Assembly: GCA_958510875.1 (NCBI GenBank)
Contig: OY294070.1
Coordinates: forward strand, 14,933,631 to 14,997,630
DNA from: Endomychus coccineus
Lineage: Eukaryota > Arthropoda > Insecta > Coleoptera > Endomychidae
Direction of reading: 5' to 3'
Length of the DNA stretch: 64,000 nt
Below the pieces are notes generated by a model. It was given only the letters and a program-made list of their open reading frames with translations, was not told the origin of the DNA and made no database searches. The position numbers were made by a program, and so were the translations under genes. Shown here in pieces: positions 10,504 through 22,964 of this stretch (its first letter is position 1; the number at the start of each line of letters is the position of its first letter).

Positions 10504-11204
10504 TACCGAAGGTAAATGTAAGTTGAAAGTTTCTTCTCCAGATACATTCAAATGCTAAAAGTTTTCGATTATCTAGCAGTTGTCTCAAAAGGTGTTGGCC
10601 CGTTGACAATTCTAAATCCAAGAAAAGCAACGTCAAACCTGTTGTACGCGTTTACTAAAAGGCTAATTTAGTACCACTGGTTATAAGGTGAAGTCATAAA
10701 AGGGAGACAGTTAATGATAAAAAGGTCGTAAAATACAGCTGCTATGTAAATAACTGCTTACTTTTGAAGTTTTGATTAATAATTTTAGTTCGACACAACC
10801 AGCTAACCAGTCGGCATCGTTCTCGTATCTATTGCTGAACTGATATGCCAAAACGAATTGAAAAGATATTAAGAGTGTAGTAAAACCATATTCCATGTAT
10901 GGAGTGTAGTATTTGAAATAAACATATCGTAAAAATAAACACTACTTTGTTGATATCACTTTTATTTGTAACTTTTCACATAAATTGTCTGCCTTTCATT
11001 CACTGATAAGTATACAAGTAACAATTGAGGCTTAGGTTCAAATATGAGAAAATATATTACAAGGTTTGAATAATTGAAATAGAATAATAGGGAACCAGGG
11101 TAATGTGAAAAGTCCCTGAAAAATAAAACAGATGGCGTCAGAATCGAAAATCCCATGTGGCATGGTGACTCTGGAATCCTTTTGTAGTATAACCGCCGGC
11201 TGAT
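10504..11204. other. Stretch without a recognised gene
   Basis: A few open frames of 60-75 codons occur on the minus strand (10,412-10,636; 10,711-10,896), but none resembles a known protein. No repeat shared with the rest of the window was seen. Confidence 0.3.
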
Positions 11205-11600
11205 GAAGCGAAGAACAGCGATCGGTTACCTTAGCCAGGGTAGGGAGTAGATAGAAGGCGGCGATGAAGTAGTAACTGACCTTAGCCAGGGTAGGAAGTA
11301 AACAGAAGCTCGTAGCGAAACAGCTATCAGGTGGTTTAGCCTGGGTAGGGGGCACAACAGAAAGCTTATGCGATGCTGATCTAGGGCGAGGCTAGCAAGC
11401 ATACCAATGCTGGGTTTTGAGGTTCCTCTCGTCACAGACGGATCGAGTGGTCATGGCGAATTGTAACTCATAGGCCACCTCACGGCCGACAAGAGAGTGA
11501 CGGACTGAGGAGTTGTGATGCTTTGTAACTTCTCGGCCACTTGCCGGCCGATAAGAAAATGACGGATTGAAAGCACAGCGCTGAAGACGGGGCTTTCACT
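11205..11600. repeat. Two sets of short tandem duplications in a GC-richer patch
   Basis: Three copies of a roughly 55-bp unit built on CTTAGCCAGGGTAGG occur at 11,229, 11,281 and 11,338. A second pair of units about 65 bp long (around 11,458-11,585) shares GTAAC..CGGCCGA.AAGA with GACGGA. GC content is well above the surroundings. The 105-codon minus-strand frame across the patch is a by-product of the repeats (repeated LLPTLAKV). Possibly the untranslated or terminal region of an unidentified mobile element. Confidence 0.6.
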
Positions 11601-11699
11601 GCATCGTGGGAATTCGGAGAGAAGCCGCGAGTTCCGTACTCAGTCTTCGACGGGCGAACCAGTCAAATTTCGAAGGGGGGGAGGGAGGTTGAATTCAGT

Positions 11700-12970
11700 A
11701 TTTTACGAGATGGCAAACTCATTTCTCATCTGTAACTTTTAGACTGGTATTAGTAATAATCAAGTGATGCTTTTAGTACAATTCAAATAAGGGTTATGAC
11801 AGATAAATATTCAAATTAAATTTAATATTTTCATTCATTAGCTTTATTCCATAGCATGAAACTTTCATTTCTCCAGCATCAAAAAGACTCAAATGAAAAT
11901 TAATAACTTCCAGTCAATACTTGTAACTTTGTACCTTTGTCGTAAAAATAAAGCAAAGTTGTCTTATGCCGTCGAAAAATTCAAAGAATTTGTTAGATTT
12001 GAATAAAATATTGATTCGTTATTGTCCCACTAGTGAAGTCGTGAACATTTTCCGAAGCTTAATTAGCGCCAAGTTGCCTCGGGCGTATTGGTTGATTGAA
12101 CGAGGTGTGACGCCTAAAAACCAAAATTAATCGCTCCCATTATCAAATATCGCTTTTTGTAGTAAAACACCGTCCCCGCCAATTATATCACGTTTGAAAC
12201 TGACGGATAGAAGGCAATTAATCCGGCAACGCGAAAACGACTCTGCTAAGCATAAAAACGAACGGCCCGATGGTCCGAAAACAAATATTAAAAATTCCCC
12301 AGTTATCGAATCGCGCGCCGTTATTCAAATATAATAATTCAAAGACGGACGGACGCTGGCTATCGCCAACTCCCAATAGGGCTCGTAAAATTGCAAAAGA
12401 TGTAAAAATACAGATTCAGCACACGCGCCATCCGCTGATGGCCGGTCGGGCGGCGATAAAAAATCGACATAAAACTGTTGTTGATTATTTGCGATGTTTG
12501 TACATTTGGCCGATTTAATTCCGTTCATTTCGACGGCATAATATCGGCGTGATTCATGACCCCGAAATTTGTAACAATATAGTTGTATTGGAATTAATGA
12601 ACGCTGTTCACACTTTTATCGCTCGTGAAAATTCACTGCATGAAAACTGGAATTTATTGGATGAAAATCATCAAAAAGGGGAAGTCCAAATCTGTCAGGT
12701 AAAAATCCTGAGACACCTTCCCTCCAGTGACGGCTGCTAATAAAGGACACACCACCACCAACGTGCTAAGAACAGAAAGAAACTCTACATGCGAGTGCAT
12801 TATTTTATTCCGCACGTCAGGTGCATACTAACGCTCAAAACCATGTTCCGGAGAACGTTCCGAAGTGTACCTATTCCAAGTATGATTCGGCTGACTACGG
12901 TTTGGGGCACAAAGCAACGTATCTCCAGTAAACGTCTTGCCATCATAGTGTATATTGTGTGAATTCAATT
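11700..12970. other. Single-copy, CpG-richer stretch; possible conserved noncoding DNA
   Basis: Between about 12,030 and 12,540 the sequence has no repeat partner in the window, many CpG dinucleotides and homeodomain-like TAAT/ATTA cores, unlike the transposon relics around it. An 82-codon frame (12,270-12,518) has no recognisable domain. I infer, weakly, a noncoding region under constraint rather than a gene. Confidence 0.25.
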
Positions 12971-12977
12971 CGAAGAC

Positions 12978-13829
12978 GTGAAGTCTGAAGTACATCTATC
13001 ATCAATGATGGAAGTTAATTGTGGATGTCCAGTAACAAATAAACTATTTTGTTTTATTTGCTTCATTTTTAAGAAAGCGGTTGGTGCGTGGAATAAACAA
13101 GGTTTGAATGATTTAAAACACATCGCAGAAAAGGCAAAGAAACACGAAAATTCCGTTTCTCACATGAATGCATGCATGGATTTTATCTAGGTAAAGAGGA
13201 CATACGTGAACAGTTACGAAAGTGCTTATTTGCGACATAAAATCAAGTACAACGAAGTTCTGGAAAAAATCGTCATATTTTGAGCCTGTCAATTATGATC
13301 ATAAAATTTTGCGGAGCCTTTGAATTGGCTTACGAGGCCATGATGAGACATTGACGTTGGAAAATCCAACGCTGTGCTTAAAGGCGTCTCAAAAACTATT
13401 CAGAACGAATTGCTAGATGCAATGTTGCAAAATTACAAGCAGGAAAAATTAAATCTGCAAATTTCATTGCTTTGAAGGCCGATGAAACTCTAATCATCAG
13501 CAAATGGTTCTTATTATTCGATACTTGTTTAAAGAACAAATTTTTGAACGCTTTTGGTCTTTTTTAAAGCCGAGTGGACATAATCCTGATGTATTAGCAA
13601 AAACATTGCTGAATGAATTGCAAACTATTTTAAATTCTCGATGTTTGTTCACCCTCAACCGCATTAAAACTTTTCTGAGAAGCACAATGTCAGAAGATGA
13701 CTGAACGCATTGGCGGTCCTGTCAACAGAAAAGAAGTTCGTCCGGTCTATCCCGGATTTTGACCATAAAGCCATAGACGTTTTTTCCAGCATGAAAAATA
13801 GGAGAATGAATTTTATGTACAAAAGATAG
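12978..13829 (+). pseudogene. ZMYM/TTF-finger hAT transposase relic, internally deleted
   Basis: Pieces match successive parts of the insect ZMYM1-like hAT transposases. The TTF-type zinc finger is at 13,008-13,180 (CGCPVTNKLFCFICFIF, then W..QGLNDLKH and KKHENSVSH). Then follow FCGAFELAYE (near 13,310), a core segment with ADET (near 13,480), EQIFERFWSFLKPSGHNPDV (13,530-13,590), and the C-terminal dimerisation region with TLNRIKTFLRSTMSED and LSTEKKFVRSIPDFDH (13,650-13,790), ending NFMYKR-stop at 13,829. The catalytic middle between about 13,635 and 13,640 is deleted, and frames shift several times, for example near 13,702. It cannot encode an active enzyme. Confidence 0.75.
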
Positions 13830-14349
13830 GTAAGTTTTTTCTTGTGCCCACCCTCTATCATAACTCAAGAGAGACCACTGCTTTCCTCTTAACATTGCTA
13901 ATTTGTTTAGGTTTAGAATTTAGACAATTATTCCTTATATCTTTGAGAGTGTAACCGAATCGAATGGATAAAATAATGGTCTTGAATTATCTACTGGATG
14001 AGGATACATGATGGTTAACTGTAACTAGTGAAGTATAGAAAAATAGTTCGTGGCTTTGCTGTTGATTATTGTCACTTAAGTAAATATAGTATATTTTGTA
14101 TCCAATTTGTTCTAATTTCAAAATAATTCACAATTTTTTCAATTACTGCGGTACCACTACGAGAATCTGATTCTGTTATTTCGTTACCATGTAATCTTTC
14201 ACAGGGGCAGTCGATATCCATTGTTTCTATAGTTCATTATCTAAGAAGAATAAACATTTGAACATCTGGCCTATTGTTGTAATATGCCTTCAGCCAGGAG
14301 CACAACGTTCATTGGGCATAATTGACAAACAAACATCAGTGAACTGTAC
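13830..14349. other. Stretch without a recognised gene
   Basis: Nothing beyond short random frames was seen. It separates the hAT relic from the reversed 3' end of a family A element. Confidence 0.35.
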
Positions 14350-15000
14350 GCACACAAAAGACGCTTAGGAAGTAATTTTGCAATGCACTTTATTCAGTCA
14401 TAACAATGTTATACGTGCTTTGTTACAGGTAAGAATAAGTGCAACGTATAATATTCCACTAGAAATAGAAATAACTTTGTTAAATTGTAATATTCATCAC
14501 CTGACATACCCATTATCGTCTACGCGCCATTAAGACTAAACGTCACATTCGTAAACTTCATCTCAAGTGTTGGTAACGTCACACTGACTTTTATTCTCAG
14601 CGTAAAGGCCTTGTACCATAGAGGATTTTTTTAATACTTTGACTACAAGATAGAAGATAGACATTCGAATTTTTCTTGAAGGTTTGAAGGTAATAGGCAT
14701 AGGGAAAGACCTCACTAGGTAAAGAGTTCCACCACTTCGCTTTTCGGTAAAAAAAAAATTAAGTCTGGTAGGGAGAATTTCGGCATGTCTCGAGCTTGAC
14801 AATGAAGGGGCGTCTAGTTTGAGCTCGTGAATCCCTTGTGGATCCAAAGTAGAATTTTCTGCAAACATTCCAACAAAAACATTGGCTTTTTCTTGTAGTC
14901 TAGTAGCCAGTATGCCATCATCTTTGGTTATTGCATCAGCTCGTAGATGGCGTTAGATATTTTGGTCTTTCTACCATTCTGTATAGTGGTTATCCATACC
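14350..15000 (-). pseudogene. Non-LTR family A, internally deleted reverse-strand copy
   Basis: Reading the minus strand from 14,940, a linker segment like ITKDDGILATRLQEKANVF leads into MFAENSTLDPQG (14,868), matching the plus-strand copy at 17,650-17,730. Then, with most of the reverse transcriptase missing, the C-terminal piece YNLQTFKKN-like text appears near 14,700-14,660. The 3' UTR at 14,560-14,370 matches 3,945-4,130. The element therefore lost its catalytic domain by internal deletion and is dead. Confidence 0.65.
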
Positions 15001-15747
15001 TTCAACGGGGATCTTCAGGAACGTTGCAAGCTTCTTCGTTCTACTGATGAGCACCGTAAGAGCGTGTCATTTTACAGAACTACTAGACTAGAGAAACCCT
15101 ATCATTATTTGACAAAATGCAATAAGAAATAAATGAACTTATTCATTTATTTCTCTATTCCATTGAAGTTGACATGAGGGCATGGTATTTCCAGAATTTC
15201 GCGCTTTCAACCTTGAAGTGAACCGTCCTATGTTTACCCTTTGTCCAGTCCAGAGGAAACAAACGAAACGCGATACATGTACAGCATCGCGAGTAATGGA
15301 GAATGTAAGGTTAGATTTGTATCAACAAGAGTAAAAACGTTTTAAAATTCATGATATGTGACCGCAAGCTAGGGGTTCGAGCGACAAAAGAATTATAGGG
15401 AACGAGTGAAGGGTGGCTGGACTTTTAATAATTCCTACGGGTCTGACATTATCTCGCCTCTATATTAGCCATAGCTGGTTAGTCTCTTGCTTTCGTTTGC
15501 ATTCCACCGCTATGTGCTTTCTGCTCTGTGGCCACTCTACTTCTACTTATTCTACATGATGCATTGCGAATATTCCGTCATACCTCTCCCTTTGTTCTTT
15601 TAATCTTTTTTCCGTAATATTTGAAAGCATTATAATAAGCACGTAGTGCTATACTCCTAGCTAGGAGATTTTCGCTATTCCATTTCATCACTATTGTTCT
15701 TTAACTGGAAGATTTAATATGAGATTTAGATTGTACAAGTAACTGAT
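15001..15747. other. Stretch without a recognised gene
   Basis: A short patch (15,180-15,500) is less AT-rich than its surroundings, but has no recognisable frame or repeat partner here. Confidence 0.3.
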
Positions 15748-16692
15748 ATTTCTATCGCATGATGAATTACTGGCAAAATTAAACGAGATTGGCGTATGGG
15801 GTAAAAATCTTTTCAAATCTTATCTCTATGATAGAAACCCGCAAGTAAAGGTTCGCGATGCGATTAGTAATATTGAAACAATAAAGATGGGTGTACCCCA
15901 AGGCGAAATTATAGGTCCAATGCCATTCCTGATATTTATAAATAACTTGTTGAATTGTAACCAACACTTCATAATTCTTTCATACGCAGATGATACGGTC
16001 TTAATATGCTCTGCAAGGTTTTGGAATCGAGTACGGCAAATATCGCAAAAGGCTATTAATATTGTGAAATCTTGGTCAGATATAAATCTAATGATGCTAA
16101 ATGTTTCTGAAATTAAATACTTGGTTTGTTTGCCAACCGATACTGGTTTACCGAATAACTTAGAACCTCTAATTTTAAATGACACCACTGATATTGTGCA
16201 AAATATCTCTATAATAAAATATTTGGACGTTTACATAGATCAACATCTCAAGTGGTCAACTCATGTTGATTATTTAATCAAAAGAATCAGAAGATTAATA
16301 TATAAATTTTATGAACTACGAAATATTCTAAACGAGGAAATTCTATTGATGACTTACCAACAGTTTGGTTGCATCTTTATTTAGAAATGAGGTAAGCATG
16401 TGGGGCTCAGCTTATTATAATGTCTCTACAAATAACTCAAAATTATATATTGCGAGTAATTTTTCGAAAAGAGAGCAGAAAATGTGCAAAACCTCTTTTT
16501 ATTGAAAATCATATATTAAACATAAAAGGCCTGTACATGTTGTCAGCAATGAAATACAGTAAATACAGCAATGAAATACAGTATCCTTTTTTCCAAATAA
16601 ATCGTTGTTACAAAACTAGAGCAAATTGCAATGATCTGTTAACATATGAAAATTTTGGTAGAACTGTAAAACTGTATGTCAAAATGTTTTAA
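15748..16692 (+). pseudogene. Non-LTR retrotransposon family B, reverse transcriptase fragment
   Basis: A 5'-truncated LINE reverse transcriptase. The palm domain is readable from FLSHDELLAKLNEIGVWG (15,748) through MGVPQGEIIGP (15,887) to the catalytic box LSYADDTVLIC (about 15,980-16,012), which keeps both aspartates. It continues through SDINLMMLNVSEIKYLV and a YLDVYIDQHLKWSTHVDYL motif to a stop at 16,384. After a frame change near 16,384 the C-terminal part resumes (GSAYYN, then LQITQNYILRVIFRKESRKC at 16,425) and stops at 16,692. The style is close to the intact LINE at 42,275. The fragment has no endonuclease and no intact C-terminus. Confidence 0.8.
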
Positions 16693-17644
16693 ATATAATG
16701 GAGTAAAATTATATAATATGCCTTACAAATAAAATTGTTGCCAAAATATGAATTCAGTTCTCACCTAAAAAAATGTATCATTGAAAATTACAACACTATC
16801 TTTTTTAATAGCATGAAAAAAAGATATCAGTGTTATTATTATGGTTATTTTTAATAGAATCTCATTGTAATGATCAATCAGTAGATCATCTTTAAAAGAT
16901 TTTGATTTCAGTTTTTACATTTTCAACATCTATATGAATAGGATTTTAGTTTAGGTTAGCTTAGTTTAGCTTTACTTACTAAGAATTATCTTCATTTTCA
17001 TAGCTGCTTGACAAAATACGAGTCCTTTATGAACATTTTATTACACTAAAATGTATGTAAGCAGTAATAAATAAGAAGAAAAAAATAGTTTAAATCGCTT
17101 TCTGCAATCCCGTTTTCATTCTTCAAAAATAATGCCTGATTCTAGGAATGCTCTACGTACGAAAAATGTAATGAGGAGTCCCACAAGACTCACTTCCCGT
17201 TCTCGATTTGTTTATGAGTTCTCTTGTCACCGTGGCTAAAGTGGAATTCGAAATGTTGTGAATCTGATGTCCTGACAATTTGGAAAATAATGATTCTTTA
17301 AGAAATCCTGACCACAGATATGTAGACAAGCTGCAGAACGTATTCAGTATTATTCAGAGAGACAAAATCGTTATATAACTCCTCAAGAAAATCAGTTATA
17401 CATTCCGGCTTGTAGGTTATCACAGATTGCTAATGGACCGCATGTATTTCCTCTTAAGCTATTGAACCATTTACAACGTCCTCAAAATCATCGACGAAAC
17501 TTACTAACTTCGAGAATATTTTTCTGTTATTGCTATTTGAAACGACTAGACGAATACTTTAAGCACATTAATTATTAGAATATAATGTTCCACTAGTCTT
17601 ACTATATTCTTGTGTTAAGTTTTATCATAAGTATTATTCCCTAC
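16693..17644. other. AT-rich stretch without a recognised gene
   Basis: No domain-bearing frame is seen. It may include the 3' UTR of the family B fragment. A small duplication, TTTAGTTTAGGTTAGCTTAGTTTAG-like, occurs near 16,945. Confidence 0.3.
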
Positions 17645-18500
17645 CCTAACCAAAGATGATGGTATACTAGCTACTACACCACAAGAAATAGCCAACCTTT
17701 CGCTAGAATGTTTGCAGCAAATTCCACTGTGGTTCCACATGGGAAGGACCCTCTTAATATAGCTCTCATCGATGCCAACACCAAAAATTCTACGGAGCCA
17801 GACGGAATTCCACTTATCGTTCTCAAGAAATGTGCACCGGAATTAACACCAGTTTTCTGCAGGTTATTAACCCTTTCATACGAACTTGGTATGTTTCCTT
17901 CCAACTAAAAGACGGCTAGAGTCCAATCAATCCCAAAAAAAGGAAAAAAACCTTCTCAATAATCACTATTATCTGTGATCTCTAAGGTGATGGAGAAGCA
18001 ATCAACATTGAGCTCATCCAATACCTAGAGACCTCCAAAATTGTGAATGACCGGCAATATGGCTTTCGCTTGCAGAGATGAACAAGAGACCTCCTTTCCC
18101 ACGTAACACAAGTATGGCAGAAATCTATTGAAAAACATGGAAAATCTCTAGCTGTAGCATTGTATATCTCCAAAGCATTTGACCGAGTCTGGCATCAAAG
18201 TCTCATTGGGAAACTTCCCTCATATGGTTTCCCGCCTCAACTTTGTCGCTTACTATCGATTTTTTTCTCAGATCACTCCATATGATAGTTGACGGAGTGT
18301 CCTCCGATGCAATGGCTATCAACACTGGTGTTCCACAGGGATATCTATTGGTACGAACATTGTTTCTGTTCCAGGTACAACTATTCTTACGAAGTTTTCC
18401 ATATCCATGCTCGGGATCATCACCAACAGCACCCCCTCATGGAATAATCAAATTAGGTCCATTGAGAAAACAGCTTCGATATAAAAAATACAACTTTATG
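17645..18500 (+). pseudogene. Non-LTR family A, reverse transcriptase relic
   Basis: The linker and fingers region is well preserved: KDDGILATTPQEIANL (17,650), MFAANSTVVPHG (17,708), TKNSTEPDGIPLIVLKKCAPELTP (begins near 17,780). Then come the motif for IPKKGKK (17,935), ISKVMEK-like text (17,975), NDRQYGFR-like text (18,047), FDRVWHQSLIGKL (18,180), a palm stretch IVDGVSSDAMAINTGVPQG (18,285-18,345) and a scrambled end. At least four frame changes are present, and the sequence breaks off before the FADD box. This copy preserves the N-terminal half better than the one at 915-1,850. Confidence 0.8.
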
Positions 18501-19989
18501 ACAAAATACGTATTTTGAGATTTATTTTGGAAAAGTGACTTCATTCCACTTGTAAAAGTGCCTCAAGAATGTAGAAATTATTTTATTCCAATTCAATAAA
18601 GTAACTGAGATATACCTACCTGGAAAACGAAAATTCGAGAAACTGAGTTTTCTCATATAACTCGAAAACAAAAGTTGATAACCTATTTTTGATTTCAACA
18701 TTGGCATTTTCTCGAAAAAAATAGATCGAGAAAGGGTGTTTACATTTTTTGGTATCTCTTAAACTTAAGATACCCTATTAAAACATTGAAATTTAGCCAA
18801 CCTGTACAATGATGTCAGGAGGGGGTTTAATATTGAAAAATAAAATTTTGTTGTGAGCGTACGACCGTGTCGTTTCTTTTATATTTTACGCTGCGTCGCT
18901 GCCCGCTTAGTTGTTTGTTAATTATCCATAGTTCGTATATTTTGACATACTAGAATTCAAGCGAAATAACTGATTTATTCAACGTCCTATATCTCAGGGA
19001 GGTATAAATCTGGTTAATACGCTGACTCTTTGTCTGACGGCCTGTTACTATTAAGCTCTGTGCAATCGGTCCTGTACAACACGAATTGTAGCTGCGTCGA
19101 AAGAAACTACGTAGAAAGTTTACTTAGGGCAACTAAAAAGCGAGTAGTTAACTTTACGAGTCGGTAGATTGCCAACCTAACAAAAATAAAGTAAGTCATC
19201 GGAGGTGCTGGCAGCTGATACATAATAAAGTAAGCAACACGCCTCCCCTATCGTCGGAAGCCGCAACCAGCTATATCTTATAATCAAACCTGGCCGCATT
19301 TATTATTTATTCATTAATTAATCTATTGCAACCCCTCTCGCCGCCCGTCCCTTCGAGCCGATATGGCGTAATTCACAAAGTCTGATCCCCACACCTGCCA
19401 CGTTCTGCCAAAACTGACTTTCCACTTTATGTGAGAAATATCGAGTGTTGCACGATAAAATTTAAATCTTCATGGTGTCGAAAGTTCGTCTACCTTGAGA
19501 ATTCCCAGAGGAAATTTAAGAATGTACGAGAGGAATACACTTTCCTTACGTTCCTTCCAGCAGGTGCCAGTCATTTCTACAACGTATTTACTCAACATTG
19601 ACCATGATATTAATTAAAAACTAGAAATGTTCCGGGCAGGGAATTATAATGTATGGGAAGATTTGGCTTTTATTCTGAAAAAAGTCTACTCAAAACTACT
19701 TATAATGTACCCAGGAAGTTTGATTCTGGGCCAGCAGGCACCAACCCTGATGATGGATCTATTTAAGCGACCCAACGGGGTGAACGTAGTTACAGCAACG
19801 ATGATCAAATGGCTCATCAAATCCTTGGAACCATTTAAATAGCATGGCGCGGACTGAATCTTTCCAGCTTTGCTCCAAAAAGGAATGGAGATTCTACTAC
19901 TACTTCCTAATAAATAGATTCAGAGCTAATCTGGCATGGAATCACATATGTATCTATTTATTCATCTATTTAGTATATATTATCATATT
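18501..19989. other. Stretch without a recognised gene
   Basis: Region 18,520-18,800 looks like the end of a DNA transposon (repeated TCGAAAA/TTTTCGA motifs and a CCTGTACA end near 18,803), not classifiable. Region 19,260-19,460 is CpG-richer and single-copy here. A 71-codon frame (19,627-19,842) has no recognisable domain. Confidence 0.3.
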
Positions 19990-20440
19990 TTACACAATTT
20001 GAATTTTATTTAATTAGCCCCACGTTTGTGGTGACAATTGTTAATTACTCTGTTTATTGTTACTTACCTCTTTACTTAGTTTTGATTGCCCCTATGTTGG
20101 TGACAATTTATATGAGGCTCTTAATTTTATTAGTTGATTTCTTTTAATGAATTATATTTTGTTTTCAAATGTTCTTCTTCCGGCTAGCTCTTTTCTTTAT
20201 TTTATTTATTATACTCTGATTGATTGATATAATATGGAATGAAATAAAACCTTATTTAAAATGATATATTGATATAACCTTATATGTTATTATTAAATCT
20301 TTCTATGTTTGCTTTTTACTTTTAAAATTTATTCTATGTTTACAATGTTTAACCTCACAATTTTCTTAGTCTAATCTACAACTATTGAGTGAATGTTTAT
20401 TTTCAATTACTATACGAATCTCAAATGGTTTTACATAATG
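19990..20440 (-). repeat. Fragment of the AT-rich 1.6-kb repeat family
   Basis: Shares GCCCC-ACGT-GTGGTGACAATTGTTA (20,020-20,045) and TTCCGGCTAGCT (about 20,185) with the long copy at 27,700-29,350, plus looser AT-rich similarity. The remainder of the repeat is missing. Confidence 0.55.
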
Positions 20441-20639
20441 ATGACCTTTTTAATGGACTCACTTGTTATATCCTATTAATAATTGGAATAAATGTTGGTA
20501 AAAGCAACATAATATAAAGAATAACAAGAAATATATAACAAAAATAATATCTAATAGGAATATTGAAAATAAACTGGCTAAATTTTCAGATTACATGGTG
20601 AAAAAATAACATTACCTGACCACACTAATAAGACACTGA

Positions 20640-22430
20640 ATACTATTGAATAAGTCTCATTTTGATTAAATAACAGTTTGTTGTCATGACAAATATCGAA
20701 CATCTAAAAAATACATTTGTATTGGACCTAACATTGTAAAAAGTTAAAGAACAACGTGAAGATAATCTAGTTACAACAAAATTTAATTTACCTAAAAAGT
20801 AACTGCAGTCAATATTATTATTCAACACATCATGGAGGAATATTGTGCTCCTTATTCTTCTTCTCAGTTCAAGTGTCAGACAATCAAAAGTAGATAATAA
20901 TAGTTGATGGTTAAAACATCTTCTGGGAAAGATATTGAAAGTTCTAAACCAGGGATATTTCAAATATTTACGTTGAATGCTCTCAATTAGTGTAATCTGG
21001 AATTTATACTGAGGGTTCCAGAGAAGCATATTCCAATTTTGGTCTAACCAATGAATTGAATAGTATTTGTAGAACCTCCAAATTGTTGAAATATTTGGAA
21101 TGCCTAAGTACAAACCCTAATGCTCTATTAGCTTTAGCACATATATCACTTATATGTAGATTAAAAGTGAATTGATGATCGTATAGAACACCTAAGTCTT
21201 TGACTGTAGTACTACGAGAAATGATTACTAATCTAAAAGATAATCAAAGAAAATAGGATGGACTTTACGACTGAAGCTAACAGCATTTACTAATATTTAG
21301 ACTCAATTTATTGTAGGCGCATCATTCAAAAATATTGTTCATTGATCATTTGACTAGCAGTTATCTATTGTCTTTATTTTCAAGTCATCAGCAAAGATTA
21401 GTTTCAAGCCGATTATGGTTTCAGCCGAATCATGAATAAATAACAGAAACAGTATAGGACCAAGGTTCGAGCCTTGAGGCACACCGGTTTTGGCCATAAA
21501 TAAATTTGATTTTTGACCGTTATACTGCACAAACTGCGATGTATTGATGAGGTATGAGCAAAAAAAAAACGCTACTAAGGAGGTACTAAACCCAATGGAT
21601 TTAAGCTTACCTAGAATTGTGTGATCAAGTTTATCAAAGATCTTCGAAAAATCTGCATATAATACGTCAACCTGTCCTTGGTTGTCAAGAACAGCAGCAA
21701 TATACGTGTTCAAACAAATAAGATTCCTTTGGACAAATCCATGTTGGTAAGGTGATATATCGAGAAAATACTATTCTATTCGTGCCTTTTTTTTTCATTT
21801 ATGAACTTCCAAAAACTGTTTGTATCACGAGTGATGGAGTTAGCGATTATCTCTTAATAGAGCTTATAAGTTTCCTTTATTCGAACCTTGGTTAAAGATC
21901 TCAGTTGCTTAAAATCTCCAACATTCTGAAGAGACTTGTCTTTCACATACCTAGTTCTAGCATTAGTTTTATGATTTATTAGATCGATAGTAGACCTATC
22001 TAATCAGGGTGGATAGCCACGTTTTTTATTTTGAATTAATAGTACATTTGCATCAAATACAGAGTATAACATACTATAGAATTGAGAGCTAGCCTCATCA
22101 ATATTAGAGTAATCATTCAGATTGGACCAGTCAATTTCAGGTAACATTTTATATAATTGTAAGAAATTATCTTTTCTAAAGTTATATGTGTTGCTTATGC
22201 TTATTATACCTTTGACGTTTTGATTATGAAGTCTACACAATGCCATCTCAATCGAGAGTGCAGGGTGAAACGAATCTTCTTTAACTAAGGGAGCATTTTT
22301 TTAACAAGGTATGTTAAAGTCACCTAAAATTAATAAGTGCTCATGAACTAGGGAAATTTCTTCAAGATGTTCCAGTAACTTTTCTAAATCACTCGTGAAG
22401 GTGTTTTGAGAAGGTACAATATAACAAGTA
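20640..22430 (-). pseudogene. Non-LTR retrotransposon relic, reverse strand
   Basis: On the minus strand the post-endonuclease linker appears first (22,246-22,004: CRLHNQNVKGIISISN... through QNKKRGYPP, then a lost Trp codon and LDRSTIDLINHK near 21,995). Next is the palm domain (21,713-21,354) with VDVLYADFSKIFDKLDHTIL, KTGVPQGSNLGPILFLLFIHD and the catalytic LIFADDLKI box, which keeps both aspartates. The thumb/C-terminal part follows (21,113-20,643), with IHWLDQNWNMLLWNPQYKF and IESIQRKYLKY. The fingers region between 21,990 and 21,720 is eroded, and several stops and frame changes separate the pieces. It is a different family from A and B. Confidence 0.75.
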
Positions 22431-22519
22431 ATTTAACACCATTATTTAGGTCACATACACAAGCAACAATATCAAAAAACATATCATACAGCTGCTCGAT
22501 GATCAGGTTGGTAGATATG

Positions 22520-22663
22520 TCTAAAATAGCCCGAAAAGATCTATGCCCTCCCCAATCAGTCAGACTTATTAGACTGACATCATTGCTGCTGAAAAGTTTG
22601 GAGAAAGTATTGGATCGTCACATTAAGAGTGACGCTCTAAACGTCCACTCGCTTAGTGTCTAC
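22520..22663 (+). pseudogene. R1/LOA-like reverse transcriptase scrap
   Basis: About 45 codons read LIRLTSLLLKSLEKVLDRHIK (first part near 22,560), the same finger-domain motif (SLxSFLLKTLEKxxDRHIR) as in the R1-like element at 34,030-33,990 (minus). Nothing else of the element is left. The mariner-like element begins about 300 bp downstream. Confidence 0.55.
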
Positions 22664-22964
22664 TAGTGCACATACCAGACGAGCAAATCAACAGAACCTC
22701 GTCAGATAAAATTGTTCAAAAACTACTAAAACGCAGCCATAATAGCAGTATGTTTGGAAAGACATGTTTTGTTATCTGCAGCTTGAGGACTCTGGTCTGC
22801 TTCTTCACTTGTATGTGTAGGAAGAGAGCTTCCCTTGCTGCCTTCGTTCAAATATGCTTAGTACCAGTTAGTAGTTGCACTTTCTGCAACCGGAACTTAC
22901 ACTGTTGTTTCCTCAGTTTTTGGCCACCATCCATTAACTTGTATGTGACCGTAGATATATTATA

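Noticed and set aside
11038..11355. 105-codon minus-strand frame
   Set aside because: Contains duplicated LLPTLAKV words because it crosses the 55-bp tandem units; no domain.
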